Below are positions 12,001 through 21,697 of a stretch of 64,000 nucleotides of DNA, in pieces. Every line of letters begins with the position of its first letter. The first letter of the stretch is position 1. The stretch comes from Erodium maritimum (Eukaryota > Streptophyta > Magnoliopsida > Geraniales > Geraniaceae), in contig OY997589.1 in the NCBI GenBank assembly GCA_963921825.1, forward strand, positions 41,984,638 to 42,048,637, written 5' to 3'. Under the pieces are notes generated by a model. The model searched no databases and was not told the DNA's origin. It saw only the letters and a program-made list of their open reading frames with translations. A program made the translations under genes and the position numbers.

Positions 12001-13568
12001 AATTTATTCAGAGCTATCACATCACAATGTACTTCCACATAAAACCAAACAGCTAGATAGGAAAACACATGCATGCCATCACATAATAGCCATTTGCAAA
12101 GCATGAAACTTTTTAAATGAGCACTACATATTCAAGTCCAAGTGATGTGTGCTTACTTGTCCAAGCAAAGAAGCAATACAAGCACCAGTATGGACAAGAG
12201 GACCTTCCTTGCCAAGGGCAAGACCACCACCAACTGAGCCAATGCTTCCAAATATCTGTACGATACAATAAGTATATAAGGTAAACAATTATGTACAATC
12301 AATGGAACAGACTTCCAAGAAATGTCATCGTACCTTTCCAATCAAGGTTCTAAATAGAAGGATACCATGAATGTCAACTCCTGCAACAATCAACACATGA
12401 ACATCATGATCTGTAACTAATGAGAAAAGAACAGAATCGGCATAATGATGAGTACAATTTACCATTCAAATAACCCTTAATCTCAGGGATGCCAGAACCT
12501 GCAGCTGCTGGTGCAAATTGTGTAACAATATATACAGAAGAGAAGACTAGAGCCAGGTTAATCAACGTGTAGATAACAAACCCAGCCACATATGATTTTT
12601 GTATTATTGAAAATGTCAATGCATATTTCCAGCCAGCAAAGTTTTCAACAGAAATATTAATGAAAACGGCGGCCAATCCTGTTCCTGAAGAAACCATAAA
12701 GAAATCAATTAATTGTCTGACATAACAACTAAAATACAGGTTTTAGACAAAAGTGAAAAGGGGAGAATGATGGATAAAGACAAACTAAGGAATTTGACAT
12801 CCTCCATTTCCGGTAATTCCTGTTACGATATAAATTTAGCCCAGGAAATGTAGTACATTGGGTCTGGAGGAAGCATGTATAAATTGCCTTATTCACCTTA
12901 GTAGTTGGGGCTGGGTGGTGAAGTTGCCTAAGATAGAATAAACTTATGAACAGACAGTTCTACATAGAGTTATTTTAAGGCTCATATATGTCAAAGTAGA
13001 TCATAAATAAATTAAATTTACATATCATAGCTTGTCAGTTTTTAGTTTTCATGTACACAAGACACTCATAAAAATCTTTGTGAAATACACATTTCAAAAT
13101 ATAACAAATTTATTATTTTGAGTCTATAGAGCAAGTGAACTTCAGCTGAATCAAACCAGTTCCAGGCAAATTCAGTACAGAGAGCAGTACAAACCACATG
13201 GACCAGAGTAGCAGTCGTACCTATGCCGATGATCAAAGCAAAGAACCACTTCACAGCCACATAATACCAAACATAAAGCTTCCCTCTCTGCGCCTATACA
13301 AACAAATTAGAACCCACAAATCAAAATATTAAAAATTCAGTAGAAACACGGTTAGGAATGATCTGCGAAGAAGAAAGAGTAAAGGACCAACCAGCTCTTC
13401 TCGGTATGCATAATTCTCAATGACTTCATAGTCAAGACTTTCCACAGTGCTCCCATCGCTCTTCCTTAGAAGCCCAACATCGTCAAGCTCCCCATCTTCC
13501 GAGTCGGGCAGCCGAGACCAGACCGCCCTCGCCGTCTCCAAGCCGTTCTGGAGATGATTCGACAACAT
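64..13568 (-). CDS. CLC-d: CLC-d type chloride/proton exchanger, 23 coding exons
   Basis: Voltage-gated chloride channel family antiporter. Plant CLC-d proteins are known from the trans-Golgi network, where they exchange anions for protons and support lumenal acidification. The spliced product is 798 residues, close to the roughly 790 of Arabidopsis CLC-d, and begins MLSNHLQNG as that protein does. Visible motifs are GSGIPE (146-151), GKEGP with gating Glu190, LEEV with proton Glu257, GQFVPG (471-476), and two C-terminal CBS domains (about 592-655 and 695-749). Serine rather than proline in GSGIPE fits chloride rather than nitrate preference in this family. The ATG at 13566-13568 was chosen by homology; an in-frame GTG lies upstream. 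All introns are GT-AG and the phase holds throughout. No frameshift or internal stop was seen. Identity is from remembered family sequence; the exon model has not been tested by transcripts. Confidence 0.95.
3699..3727. repeat. Poly-C run of 29 bases in CLC-d intron 14
   Basis: An uninterrupted homopolymer of C on the plus strand (G on the transcribed strand), inside the intron between exons 14 and 15. A G-run of this length in a transcript can form G-quadruplexes. It is also a place where assembly length is unreliable. Confidence 0.9.
6547..6730 (+). mobile_element. tRNA-derived SINE in CLC-d intron 12
   Basis: The sequence has an A-box-like TGGCCCAATGG (6554-6564) and a B-box-like AGTTCAAACCC (6598-6608) at the spacing of an internal RNA polymerase III promoter, and an A-rich 3' end near 6719-6727. 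It is flanked by direct repeats TTTTTCTTTCTA (6529-6540 and 6731-6742). These extend with one indel to 18-19 bp through AACCAA, as expected for a target-primed insertion. It lies antisense to the host gene. No family name could be assigned. Confidence 0.65.
6731..7000. repeat. Local duplication beside the SINE
   Basis: A stretch of about 50 bp beginning TTTTTCTTTCTAGA at 6731 recurs at about 6949 with a few substitutions (the shared core includes CAATATG and ATTCACTCCTTT). The period is near 218 bp. The two copies flank unremarkable intronic sequence. Confidence 0.7.
7525..7549. repeat. GA dinucleotide microsatellite
   Basis: About 12 GA units directly upstream (in gene orientation) of CLC-d exon 10. 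The exon's acceptor AG (7521-7522) follows the CT-rich complement, which therefore serves as the polypyrimidine tract. Confidence 0.85.
9403..10498. mobile_element. Possible hAT-like non-autonomous element, split by a solo LTR
   Basis: The ends read CAAGGTTTCAAAAGGCGG on the left and, reverse complemented, TGTTTTAAAAAACGG on the right, an imperfect terminal inverted repeat. Flanking ATTAAATA (9395-9402) and ATTAAATG (10499-10506) would be an 8-bp target duplication with one change. The interior has no coding sequence and is interrupted by the LTR at 9712-10130. The assignment rests only on these ends. Confidence 0.35.
9712..10130. mobile_element. Solo LTR in CLC-d intron 5
   Basis: A 419-bp sequence starting TGTTACGGGCC and ending GGGTCCTAACA (TG...CA ends). 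It is flanked by the perfect 5-bp duplication CTAAC (9707-9711 and 10131-10135). There is no internal region or primer site, so it is a solo LTR left by recombination, or a TRIM-like LTR. The family is not identified. Confidence 0.85.
11034..11746. mobile_element. Possible MITE with GTTCTAAAACTC ends
   Basis: GTGTTCTAAAACTCAG at 11034-11049 is the near-complement of CTGAGTTTTAGAACATT at 11729-11745. Adjacent flanks AATACGCTCG and AATATGCACG could be a decayed target duplication. A separate fold-back element (11319-11622) sits inside it. No protein is encoded. Confidence 0.45.
11319..11622. mobile_element. Fold-back MITE with GGGTTAATTACC ends
   Basis: The terminal inverted repeat begins GGGTTAATTACC and continues imperfectly for about 45 bp (GGTAACACACCTTT on the left, AAAGGTGTGTTACC on the right). 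It is inserted in a TA run, so TATATATAT flanks both ends and a 9-bp duplication cannot be told from the run. It resembles the elements at 15840 and 27559 in its GGGT(T)AA terminus. Confidence 0.75.
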
Positions 13569-13875
13569 GATCCCGATCGATCCGCACACGCAACCGAACC
13601 GATCGGAAGTTCAGAACCCTAACCTCGTAATTGGCAAATACTCTCCTCCAAGAGTCCGAGTCCGTACAGAATAAGCATCAGATTCAGAGGTAGGTGATAT
13701 TGCACCGCACGATCTATGGTGTAGATAAAATGACGAGGTTCGATTAGACACTTCTGGGTTGCTGAGAGAGACACCCCAAGAGGAAAGAGAAAATGGTGTT
13801 GTTCTCTGTTCCGGTTCGGGTTCGCAGATCGGCTGTCATTTATCTCAAATTTACTGTTTATACGCGGAGTGTTTA
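13569..13875 (-). promoter_or_regulatory. Presumed 5' UTR and proximal promoter of CLC-d
   Basis: About 300 bases lie between the CLC-d start codon and the first transposon-like sequence at 13.9 kb. On the minus strand the stretch near the ATG has a pyrimidine-rich part (around 13740-13800, reading CTCTTTCTCTTCC and TCTCTCTCAG) typical of plant leaders. No clear TATA box was identified. The transcription start is unknown and a leader intron cannot be excluded. The promoter is therefore either short or built partly from the adjacent MITE. Confidence 0.4.
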
Positions 13876-13909
13876 CGAGAACATGTACTGTGGAAAGGCT
13901 AGTATGTAA

Positions 13910-14228
13910 GGCTTGGATGTTGACGATATAAAATAGTGGGACTCAAGTTTCAAAATAAATTATGTTTTACAATGGGAGTCCCGTATAGGGTCTTATATTA
14001 TGAGTGGACCAATCATATTTAGTTAAATCTGATTTTTTTTGTATTTTTTCTTTAAAGGAACGCACGTCCCGAGTCCCGGATTAGCATGATGGGGACGCAA
14101 GCAGCAGCCCGGCTCGGGTTTTTTGCGGGACGTGAGACGCAAAAAAACCGTCCCAGAACGGGACGTGCCCTGCAAAACATCGATCCGGGACACGTGACGC
14201 AACACGGGTCAGCCCGTTGTTCATGCTC
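13910..14228. mobile_element. Tourist-like MITE next to the CLC-d promoter
   Basis: TAA (13907-13909) and TAA (14229-14231) flank a 319-bp non-coding sequence. The right end is GAGCATGAACAACGGG in reverse complement, matching PIF/Harbinger termini in this window; the left end GGCTTGGATGTTGACG matches only loosely. It contains a GC-rich palindromic part with CGGGACGTG-type repeats. Several short ORFs here are shadows of this repeat. Confidence 0.5.
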
Positions 14229-14231
14229 TAA

Positions 14232-15661
14232 GGTCATGCGCAACATTTCAAGGCCGACCAAAACATGTACACCGAGTGAGCCGCAATTCGAATCGCAATT
14301 TTGTAATTCGCGAGTCGTGTTTTGCACGTGTTGTGCGTGAGTCGCGATTTGCGAGCTACTAAATCGTGGTTTGCGATTCGGGCGTCGAACCGCGACTTAC
14401 AATTGTGAGTTGTTGGTTCGTGATTCGCAGTTCGTGATCAGTCCAATCACAAGCCGACACGTGGCTAGACTGAGGGAAAAAATTCGAACCGTTGGCCACG
14501 GTCTAATTTCAACGGCTCTTTTTTAAATAAAAAATACAAAAAAAAAAGCTTTCCCCCCACTTGTAAATACCCCTTACCACATTCATCAAACCACCAATAT
14601 TTCTCTCTACTTTCCTTCTCAAAATCCCAAAAAATTTAAACATATTCGACGACGAGACTCAATTGAGGGAGGAGGTGGAAACCAACCTTCGTGCAATGGA
14701 GTAACGAATCCGACGAAGGACTGATAGAATGCTAGAGAGAGCAATGCCAAATATCAACATGTTGAGGCTAAGGCTCGAACGTGGTGAACCTTCCCGACGA
14801 CAGATTGATAGAGGTCGTATCGAAGCCCACAATCGACTGATGCATGATTATTTCATCGAGAATCCAACATATGGGCCGGATATGTTTAGGCGTCGATTCT
14901 GTACGTCCCGACCACTCTTTCAACGGGTTATGGAAAAGGTAGTTGAGCATGACGATTACTTCGTTCAGAAGCCGGACGGTGCAGAACTCATGGGGTTATC
15001 AACGCACCATAAATGCATCGTCACATTACGAATGCTAGTGTATGGTTGCTCGACTGATTCGTTGGACGAATCACTACGTATTGGAGTAAGTACCATACTC
15101 GAATGTGTACAACGCTTTTGTAAGGCCATCTTTGAGGTTTTCATGGAAGAATACGAGCGTAAACCAACAACGGAGGACTTGACCCAATTACTCGACTTAG
15201 TGTCACAAATGATCTGACCCACCGACAACTCCAAGTGGACCTTGTTGAGCACATATGAGATCGGTTTAGAGCGACTTACCGATCAGACGTCGAGTGAGAT
15301 GATTTCTCTATGCACCAATGTCTTTTCAATTAATTTTAGTTATGTATTATTCGGGGAGTAAAAAAATTCAAGTTTAATTTCATTTTAGCTAATTTATTTT
15401 TTTATTAATTAATTTTGCATTTTAGTTAATTTATTATTTTATCAGTTAATTTTGTCAATTTTATGTAGTATTTACTATTTTAAATCATAATTTAATAAAT
15501 TCAGTAAAATATCAATTAATTATCCTGTTAGCATTCACTCGGCATCCCTGCAACTCATGATTCTCATACATAAGTCTAACATTATAGAACACAACTCAGT
15601 TTAAGGGGTGTGCATCACAATTCAGTCCAGTCACCACATGATTCTCAAGATGTGATTTCCA
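14232..15661 (+). mobile_element. Internally deleted PIF/Harbinger element A
   Basis: Shares leader, TATA-region and tail sequence with the Harbinger elements at 26002 and 46495. The left end (GGTCATGCGCAACAT) follows the TAA at 14229-14231. The right end is uncertain, because it meets a second Harbinger tail in opposite orientation near 15661. It carries the N-terminal half and the last few codons of the transposase, with the catalytic domain deleted between them. Confidence 0.65.
14729..15217 (+). pseudogene. Harbinger transposase remnant, N-terminal half
   Basis: 162-codon open stretch whose segments YGPDMFRRRF, STHHKC and RIGVSTILECVQRFCKAI align with the start of PIF/Harbinger (HARBI1-like, DDE_Tnp_4) transposases, including the one at 46861. 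The original start appears lost: the family's ATG-TCC-GAC-GAC is ATT-CGA-CGA here at about 14644. After about residue 155 the reading jumps to a tail encoding a LVEHI-like C terminus (to about 15297), so the DDE domain is missing. It cannot encode an active enzyme. Confidence 0.8.
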
Positions 15662-16450
15662 TAGCATGTATAGTTAAGGAAGTAACATATGGGATTCATG
15701 TGTGAGACTCATGGGCTGACTGTACATAATTGTGAGGTGAGTCCCTTAAATTGAGTTGTGTTCCACAGTATGAGACTCATGTGTGGGACTCATGAGTTGA
15801 GTTGGTGTTGATTGGATGTTAAATTGATATTTTATTGAAGGGTTAAATATCGAAACTTACTCTTAAGTATTGGTCACGAACACTACACTACCCACATTTT
15901 CAAAACGAACACTACATTACCCTTAAGTATTGGTCACGCGATTTTGTAAGTAAAAATAGACGGAATTTTCCATTCCGTAAGTCATATGACATCAAGTTTC
16001 ATATAATGGATGGTAAAATGACGTTTCCCTTTAATTATATGACCTCTACACATTTTATAAGGAGTATTACCATTGTACCCTCGTTATTGTTCCTTATAAA
16101 ATGTATAAAGGTCAAATACTTAAGGGCAAAAAAACGTCATTTTACCATCCATTATATGACACTTGAGGTCATATGACTAACGTAATGAAAAATTCCGTCC
16201 ATTTTTACTAACAAAATTGCGTGACCAATACTTAAGGGTAGTGTAGTGTTCATTTTAAAAACGTGGGTAGTGTAGTGTTCGTGACCAATACTTAAAAGTA
16301 AGTTTCAATATTTAGCCCTTTATTGAATTTATTAAATTCCGATTTAAAACAGTAAAATTGAAATAAAATTGTTAAAATTGATTAATAAAAAAATAACTAA
16401 AATTAAATTAAAGCTGAACTTGTAATTAATAAAAATGAAATTAACTAAAT
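15662..16450 (-). mobile_element. Inverted Harbinger 3' end (A'), split by a fold-back element
   Basis: On the minus strand this repeats the AT-rich tail of element A, including the motif TTTAATAAATTCA, the stretch GAACACAACTCA and the terminus TATACATGCTA. It is a second copy lying tail-to-tail with A. It is truncated at about 16450, where a different sequence begins. The insertion at 15840-16318 interrupts it. Confidence 0.6.
15840..16318. mobile_element. Fold-back Mutator-like MITE with 9-bp TSD
   Basis: 479 bp that is almost entirely palindromic: the arms start GGGTTAAATATCGAAACTTA and continue inward for about 220 bp each. Perfect 9-bp duplication TTTATTGAA at 15831-15839 and 16319-16327. 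Long arms and a 9-bp duplication point to a Mutator-like non-autonomous element. Non-coding. Confidence 0.85.
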
Positions 16451-16619
16451 CTTACTAAGATAATAGGAGGAGTTATGCCAGCGTGGCATTGTTCCTCTCT
16501 CGCTATTCTTCGATGCAAGACTCTCACACATCGTCTCCACTCAACCCCTTTCGGCTTCCCTCCCATTAATCCCATTCTCGGCCGTTTTTTTTTTGCATTG
16601 ATGGAGAACCATGCCTGAG

Positions 16620-16860
16620 TTATTGTTCGGCAATAACTTTAGCCTCTCCTATTGACTCTCTCCACTACTTCACTCCGTTACTTGGGCAACAAAGGGTCTC
16701 CCGATTTGCTTCTCTCCCACAACTTCCTACGATTCCTGCAACCGATCTCCACAACTTCCTTCGGCTTCCCGCATTCACTTCACGTCTCTCTGGTCTCCGA
16801 GCGCAGCCCTTCGTGTCTTCTCAGCCTCGGCCGTTATTGGAATCATTCATGGTGATACTA
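16620..16860 (+). other. Unidentified exon-like segment
   Basis: A C/T-rich, codon-like stretch (67 codons open from 16652) unlike its AT-rich surroundings, rich in Ser, Leu and Arg in more than one frame. It could be a captured first exon or leader. I do not recognise the protein. Confidence 0.25.
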
Positions 16861-17153
16861 TTTCGAAAATGATGATCTCTTGTTCGGGTGTATATATGTT
16901 CGTCCCCTGTTGCCTAGAACAGCACTCCTAATCTTCTGAAACTCTATGTCGGCGTTCGTAGGTTAACCGGTGAGTTCTTATTCCATTTACTCCTTATTTT
17001 GTCTTGATTGTCCCTTTTGTGTTAGAGTTTTGACCCAACATTTTTGTTCCCCTAAATTTTTTCCCGTTGCTTTAGGGTTTTGTTTCTGCTTTATAGATTA
17101 GTAAATTTCCATTGTATGAACCCTAAAGGTGTTTTTTTTACATTGTGTGAATT

Positions 17154-17401
17154 TATGCCTCTGCAAAAGCACCTTCGAGAGCAGATATATACAAATCTCA
17201 ATTCTCAAAAAATTCATACTATTTTGGTTGTTGCAGGGGAGAGGAAAATATTAGTTCTCATTACCATTGTCGTTGTTTCAATTCTTCACGTGATTGGTGT
17301 TTACTGTTGGTATCAAAATGAAGATCTACTATATCCATTAGTCATGCTTTTACCAAAGGAAGTGTCGCAGGTTTGGCGTGCGACATTCATCATCATGGTG
17401 A
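17154..17401 (+). pseudogene. Fragment of an RNFT-like RING/membrane E3 ligase gene
   Basis: The stretch GERKILV...[21 protein letters not shown] followed by LPKE and FIIMVN matches, from memory, the conserved membrane part of plant RING-finger proteins of the RNFT1/2 type (Arabidopsis AT5G01960-like). In those a zinc-binding RING follows; here the similarity stops at 17401 exactly at a GT (ATG|GTATGA), as at an exon end. The upstream part (from 17154, LQKHLREQ) may be a second exon part; an acceptor TTGCAG precedes 17237. No RING domain is present, so no function is expected. Confidence 0.6.
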
Positions 17402-17459
17402 ATGGTATGAATTTCATTTTGGCATTGATCTCTTCAGTATTTCATTCAATATAATTGCT

Positions 17460-19240
17460 TTAATTTATAGTAATTTTTGTAGAGATTGGATAAAAGGTTC
17501 ATTTATTTGTATATAGAACCTTTTTCAAGGCAAAACCAGACAAGCATGTCCCAATTATAGTTGATTTAATGTTTCAGAAACAACATGATGTTTACATGAT
17601 ATATCTGGATTATTGGCCATTTTTGGTCCCTAAGTTTTAAGCAAGTGACCACCTCAACCCTTGAAGTTTTTTTATAGATTAGTTTAGTCCTCAAAGCTTC
17701 ATAAGTGGGTCAAAGTAGTATCATCAATCAAAAAATAGTTTTAGGACAGCAGGGACTATTTTGCATATTTAATGGTTTGACTAACAACTAAATAACAATG
17801 CGATTATTTTGGCCCACTCTTGATATTTTAAAGATGACCCAAAAGAAGCTATTGTGACTAAAATGGTGACTTTTTTGGTCAGGCAGGTACCCCATGGTTC
17901 ATATATTTGTTGGTCCATTGTATGAAGCCGAATGATATGATACATGGTTCATATACGAAGTGTTACACTTTAAAATACATGCTTCATATAAGTTTGATTT
18001 TGATAGTGACTGTGAAGTGTATTTGGTTTTAACTTTTAAAATATTTGTATATTATTAACTGCTGCATATTCAACTAGCTGATTTTAGAGTGTATTTGCTT
18101 GCAGGAAAAGAAAACCAATGTCAATGATTTGCATTTTTTTCAAAATGAGTCAGATCGAGAGTTGGTTTCATTGTAAAGACAACTCACCATGCTATCAAAA
18201 CATGGTGAGTTGTCTTTTTAATTATAATCTAGAAAAGTTTGATCCTATTAACTCTTATCGTATTTCTACAGCTGAGCGATCCTCTGTATGAATATGGTTA
18301 TATCGAAGGGAATTGTATTGATCATTTTGTTACTTAAATGGAGTTTTGCTTTTTGCTGACACATTACTGATTCTGTTCTTATAATTGTGCCATGTTGGAT
18401 TATTATGTGTGAATATAGGGTGTCGCAAATTGATTCTATTTGCTGTAATTGTCGGAACTTTTACAACGAGTTGGAATCATGCTAAATGTCAACATACTCT
18501 TTTCTGGTGATTTCCTTTCCCCCATTTAATTATTAATTATACTAACTGGTATGCAACCTGGTAGAGGACATTGTTAGGTCCTTTTAATTGTATTTCCAGT
18601 AGATCATTTAACGATGACTAGAAAACTTGGGCCGAAACCCTGCACCGATCGATCATTTGACAATATTGTTTGTGTCATTTGTAGGATCCGCCCAATATCA
18701 TTTGTAGCATTTTGTAATGTGTTTGGGAAAATGAATATGTATTTTCTTGATTTCTGGTTCGATTAAATGGGTTTTATCGCTATTCGATTAATTTTGGTTG
18801 TCGTTTTTAAACAGTTGGAAATTTCTTAATTAGAGTTTTTTGTGCATATTTTTCAGCTTCATTTATTTTGGCCTACTATGATGGTTGGAGGAGGTAAAAA
18901 GGTGCTGGAATTGCTTTGTGCTTGAAGGTGCGTGAACTATGTGCTCACTAATTTTAGTTTGGTTATCGGCTATAAGCTGAAATAATTTTTTTTGCTGATC
19001 AGTTGGAATGATTTTTTTTCCTCTGATTAGCATTAGGTGTTTCTAGAACTACCTTTTCTCCGATCTCTGGTTGAAATATTATCAACGCCATTGGTTTTAT
19101 CTGCTACTCCAATCGCCAAAACAGCAATACCATATTTGGCTCTCGCATGATCTTCGAATTGGAGGTGAAAATAACAACAAAAATGTCATCTTTCGAAGGT
19201 TTTGATTATTTTTTTAACCAAGATTGTGTTTAAATCTGTA
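17460..19240. other. AT-rich stretch between gene fragments
   Basis: No confident gene. Two short acceptor-preceded segments (about 18110-18175 and 18420-18510) have brief open frames I cannot place. 17630-17890 contains low-complexity sequence resembling diverged transposon terminus repeats (GGTCCCTAAGTTTT and similar). Confidence 0.4.
18175..18217. repeat. Perfect 17-bp stem hairpin
   Basis: AAAGACAACTCACCATG (18175-18191) and its exact complement (18201-18217) are separated by the 9-base loop CTATCAAAA. The right arm runs into TTTTTA. No terminal duplications were found. It is too short for a typical plant pre-miRNA. Confidence 0.85.
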
Positions 19241-19241
19241 G

Positions 19242-19334
19242 GATTTTAATGCTAATGTGGACTACTATTGGGCTCCTTTTTTGGTGGAATGGAATTCGGA
19301 TGCACATAGAATGCACAACGTATTGGATCGGGTT
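19242..19334 (+). pseudogene. Exon fragment of a TBL/DUF231 acetyltransferase gene
   Basis: After an acceptor-like AAATCTGTAG the frame reads FNANVDYYWAPFLVEWNSDA and then MHNVLDRV. This resembles the YNATIEFYWAPFLVESNSD block of trichome-birefringence-like proteins (plant polysaccharide O-acetyltransferases of the Golgi). Similarity ends at GTTG|GTATGG, a donor-like site. The GDS and DxxH motifs of the family are not found nearby, so this is a captured fragment. Confidence 0.65.
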
Positions 19335-19509
19335 GGTATGGATGATTTCATCTTTATATCTCTTGTGCATTATAAAATTTGGATTTTTGATTCTTCAAAT
19401 TCGTTTGATACATTCAATTTCGTTTTCAGTATCGTATCTGATCCTTTGTTTGCATTGACCCCAAGGAAAAGCCTATTTTTACTATCTTATGGTTTTGTTT
19501 TGCAATCAA

Positions 19510-21380
19510 TTTGTTGCTGAATGTTACTGTGGGCTAGGGTTTTTAAATTTGTGTTCGGGAAGAGGAGGAGGTTCGGTTATGAGTTTTGGTGAAGTTTTTT
19601 ATTTTGGTTTTGTAGAATGATTGTTCATATTGCAAACACAACCTATAGGCTCATCAATATGAAAAAGTCGTTTTAGTTCCAAAATGATTTTGTAGAATGA
19701 TTGTTCATATTTGGTGAAGTCATACATATTCTCGGTTTGTCATTCTCAAGTGTTGTGATGTTTTTTTTCCTTTGTATGACATTTTGGTTCTTCAATTTTA
19801 ATCTTGGATTCCAATCTTTGGTGTTGAAGATTCATATTTGTTGTTACTTGCAGGTTAAAAAAATTGAGGTACTCTTTTTATATGAATCTCTCGCAAAATT
19901 TTAGGTACTCTTTTTCACATTATTATATTTTCTTTAGATTTTTTTTGGTTGAGCTGGTAGTTCCTGCTTCCTTTTTTTTCCATTGGGTTGTCGAATCCAT
20001 GAAAATATTGTGTGAGCTATTTTGTTTGGTTGCAACCATTTGAATCTGCTCATTTTTTAGGTTCTGTTTGATTGATACTTTGTTATTTGCTTACGTCATG
20101 TCAATTAATTTGTCATCTCACGGGAAAGAGGAGAGGAGGATTGGAATTAAAAGGTGTATTGGTTTGTGTTGATTTTTTTCCAAGGTAACATAGTCCAAGA
20201 ATTAAGTGGAATGGCACGAAAAAACTTATAGAACATATTGACATTGTGACAGGAGCCATGTGATAATTTGTAGTTGGTGTTTATGTGTACCCTGTAGAGG
20301 TAAAGCTATAGGTTTAGGAAGAACTGAAAATGTTAGCAGTAAAAAAAAATTCAGTTCATCACACCTGCAAAATTCACAATGTTGTTTTTTATTGTTTTTT
20401 TCCTGCTATTATATTGTGCTTATTGCAAGCTTTTCCGACTAAAATCAACCACTACCCATTATAATATTTTCGTCCATTATCTTTGGTTTTACATATTGCA
20501 TGGTATGTGGCCCCTAATTCTCATTGAGGCGAAAGAATTGGGATTCAACATTTAGTGTCGGTAAGACGAAGAGGATGATCATGGAGTGTCCTCTGTATTC
20601 TTATTTTATTTTTTCTTTGATATGTATAAGTTATAAATTGTGTTTGCATTGCACTTTGTTTTGTTATTTAAAGGGATAACTTAGTTATTGGAAAGGTACC
20701 TTCTTCAAGTAGATCGCTCACATCTTCGCTCTTCAGCAACAAGTGATTATACTTTATTCAATTAAGGATCCTCCAACTTGCCATATATGGGTTGATCCAA
20801 CGATCATGTTTTGTTCTTTAAGACAATTCTTTTGTAGACGGCAGTTGCGAGATGCTTCGAAAAGAGGTCGGTGGAGACCAAATGTACTTGCTGCAAAATT
20901 TAGTAATGTACTTCAAATTCACTTTTTCTTAATTGTATTTAATGATTAACCATTCACTTTTGGTCCTTTGTTTGCATTTCTTTTCTTCTAGAATGACACA
21001 TTATATGATGTACCTTGAAGTAGTCCTATGCAAAAATGAATTAGCAGACAACGGAGTGTCGCTTTTGACTGTGGGCTTTATGGAGTATACCACCAAATTT
21101 ACAAATGTATTTTAACAAAATTATAATTCCACATTTCATTATTATACTATTAATACATGGTTACTGCATTTGTGTGTATGACTATTTGGTAGCTTAGATA
21201 GCCGAAATATTGGATGTGTTCCTAACGTGTATTCCTATATTTGAGGCGATATGTATGATTTCATTTAAGTACTTTCTTTACTTGAAGCAATTTATTATTA
21301 ATTGTATTATCTCTTGCAGGTTTGCATTTGGGATTGTCATTACCTTGACATTAAGCTTGTATGTTAATTTGATGTATTGA
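19510..21380. other. AT-rich stretch, no recognised gene
   Basis: A 23-base direct repeat TTTTGTAGAATGATTGTTCATAT occurs near 19610 and 19690. Open segments at 20743-20949 and 20990-21115 are not recognised. Otherwise nothing supportable. Confidence 0.4.
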
Positions 21381-21384
21381 CTGA

Positions 21385-21490
21385 TGCAGGGGAGCTCTTA
21401 TGGATAAGGAAAATGTATTGCATTGTGGTCATTCCTTTTACAGTGATGGATTACATTATAGGATGGTTAATACTGTCTACCAAAATGGGT
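21385..21490 (+). other. Unidentified exon-like segment before the MORF fragment
   Basis: Following GATGCAG there is an open frame reading GALMDKENVLHCGHSFYSDG and on to VNTVYQNG. It looks like protein-coding sequence but I do not recognise the family. Confidence 0.3.
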
Positions 21491-21579
21491 ATGTCATTGT
21501 CGATTATCGTCTTCTGTGATATTGTCGTGGTTAGTACTGCAGTTGTATTTTGCGATTCCTCAAATTTTTGGATTCACTG

Positions 21580-21697
21580 CTCAATTCAGACTCCAACTTC
21601 AGCGACCGTTCTCCCACCGAGATGGCTTCGCTCTTTTCCGGCTGAGACCATGAGCACTGGCTCATCGTCATGGACAACCATGGTGGCGAAGACGTGC
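21580..21697 (+). pseudogene. Fragment of a MORF organellar RNA-editing factor gene
   Basis: One frame reads NFSDRSPTEMASLFSG, a stop, then DHEHWLIVMDNHGGED. This matches the conserved start of the MORF domain in plastid MORF2/MORF9 (PPTEMAPLFPGCDYEHWLIVM). The stop (TGA, 21642-21644) replaces the cysteine codon. The rest of the MORF domain is absent. Non-functional fragment. Confidence 0.75.

Larger units (their letters stand above)
64..13568 (-). other. CLC-d: Exon table of the CLC-d gene
   Basis: Coding exons in order of translation: 13568-13392, 13293-13221, 12684-12463, 12380-12334, 12255-12157, 9165-9091, 8170-8082, 7901-7761, 7680-7610, 7520-7441, 7287-7138, 6112-6053, 5970-5896, 4163-4012, 2905-2770, 2696-2565, 1921-1844, 1759-1704, 1622-1536, 1460-1316, 1239-1138, 1052-1006, 166-64. 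They total 2397 nt, divisible by three. The 47-nt exon 22 (VELQSTSVR region) is easily missed; it was found because the phases of exons 21 and 23 do not match without it. The largest introns are intron 5 (9166-12156, filled with elements), intron 13 (4164-5895), intron 6 (8171-9090), intron 12 (6113-7137) and intron 14 (2906-4011). Confidence 0.92.

Noticed and set aside
14052..14340. Overlapping open frames with Cys/Arg-rich content
   Set aside because: They fall in the GC-rich palindromic part of a MITE and Harbinger leader and read in both directions without family similarity.
20990..21115. Ulp1-like peptidase fragment (DCGLYG in one frame)
   Set aside because: Only a five- or six-residue resemblance with stops nearby; too weak to call.
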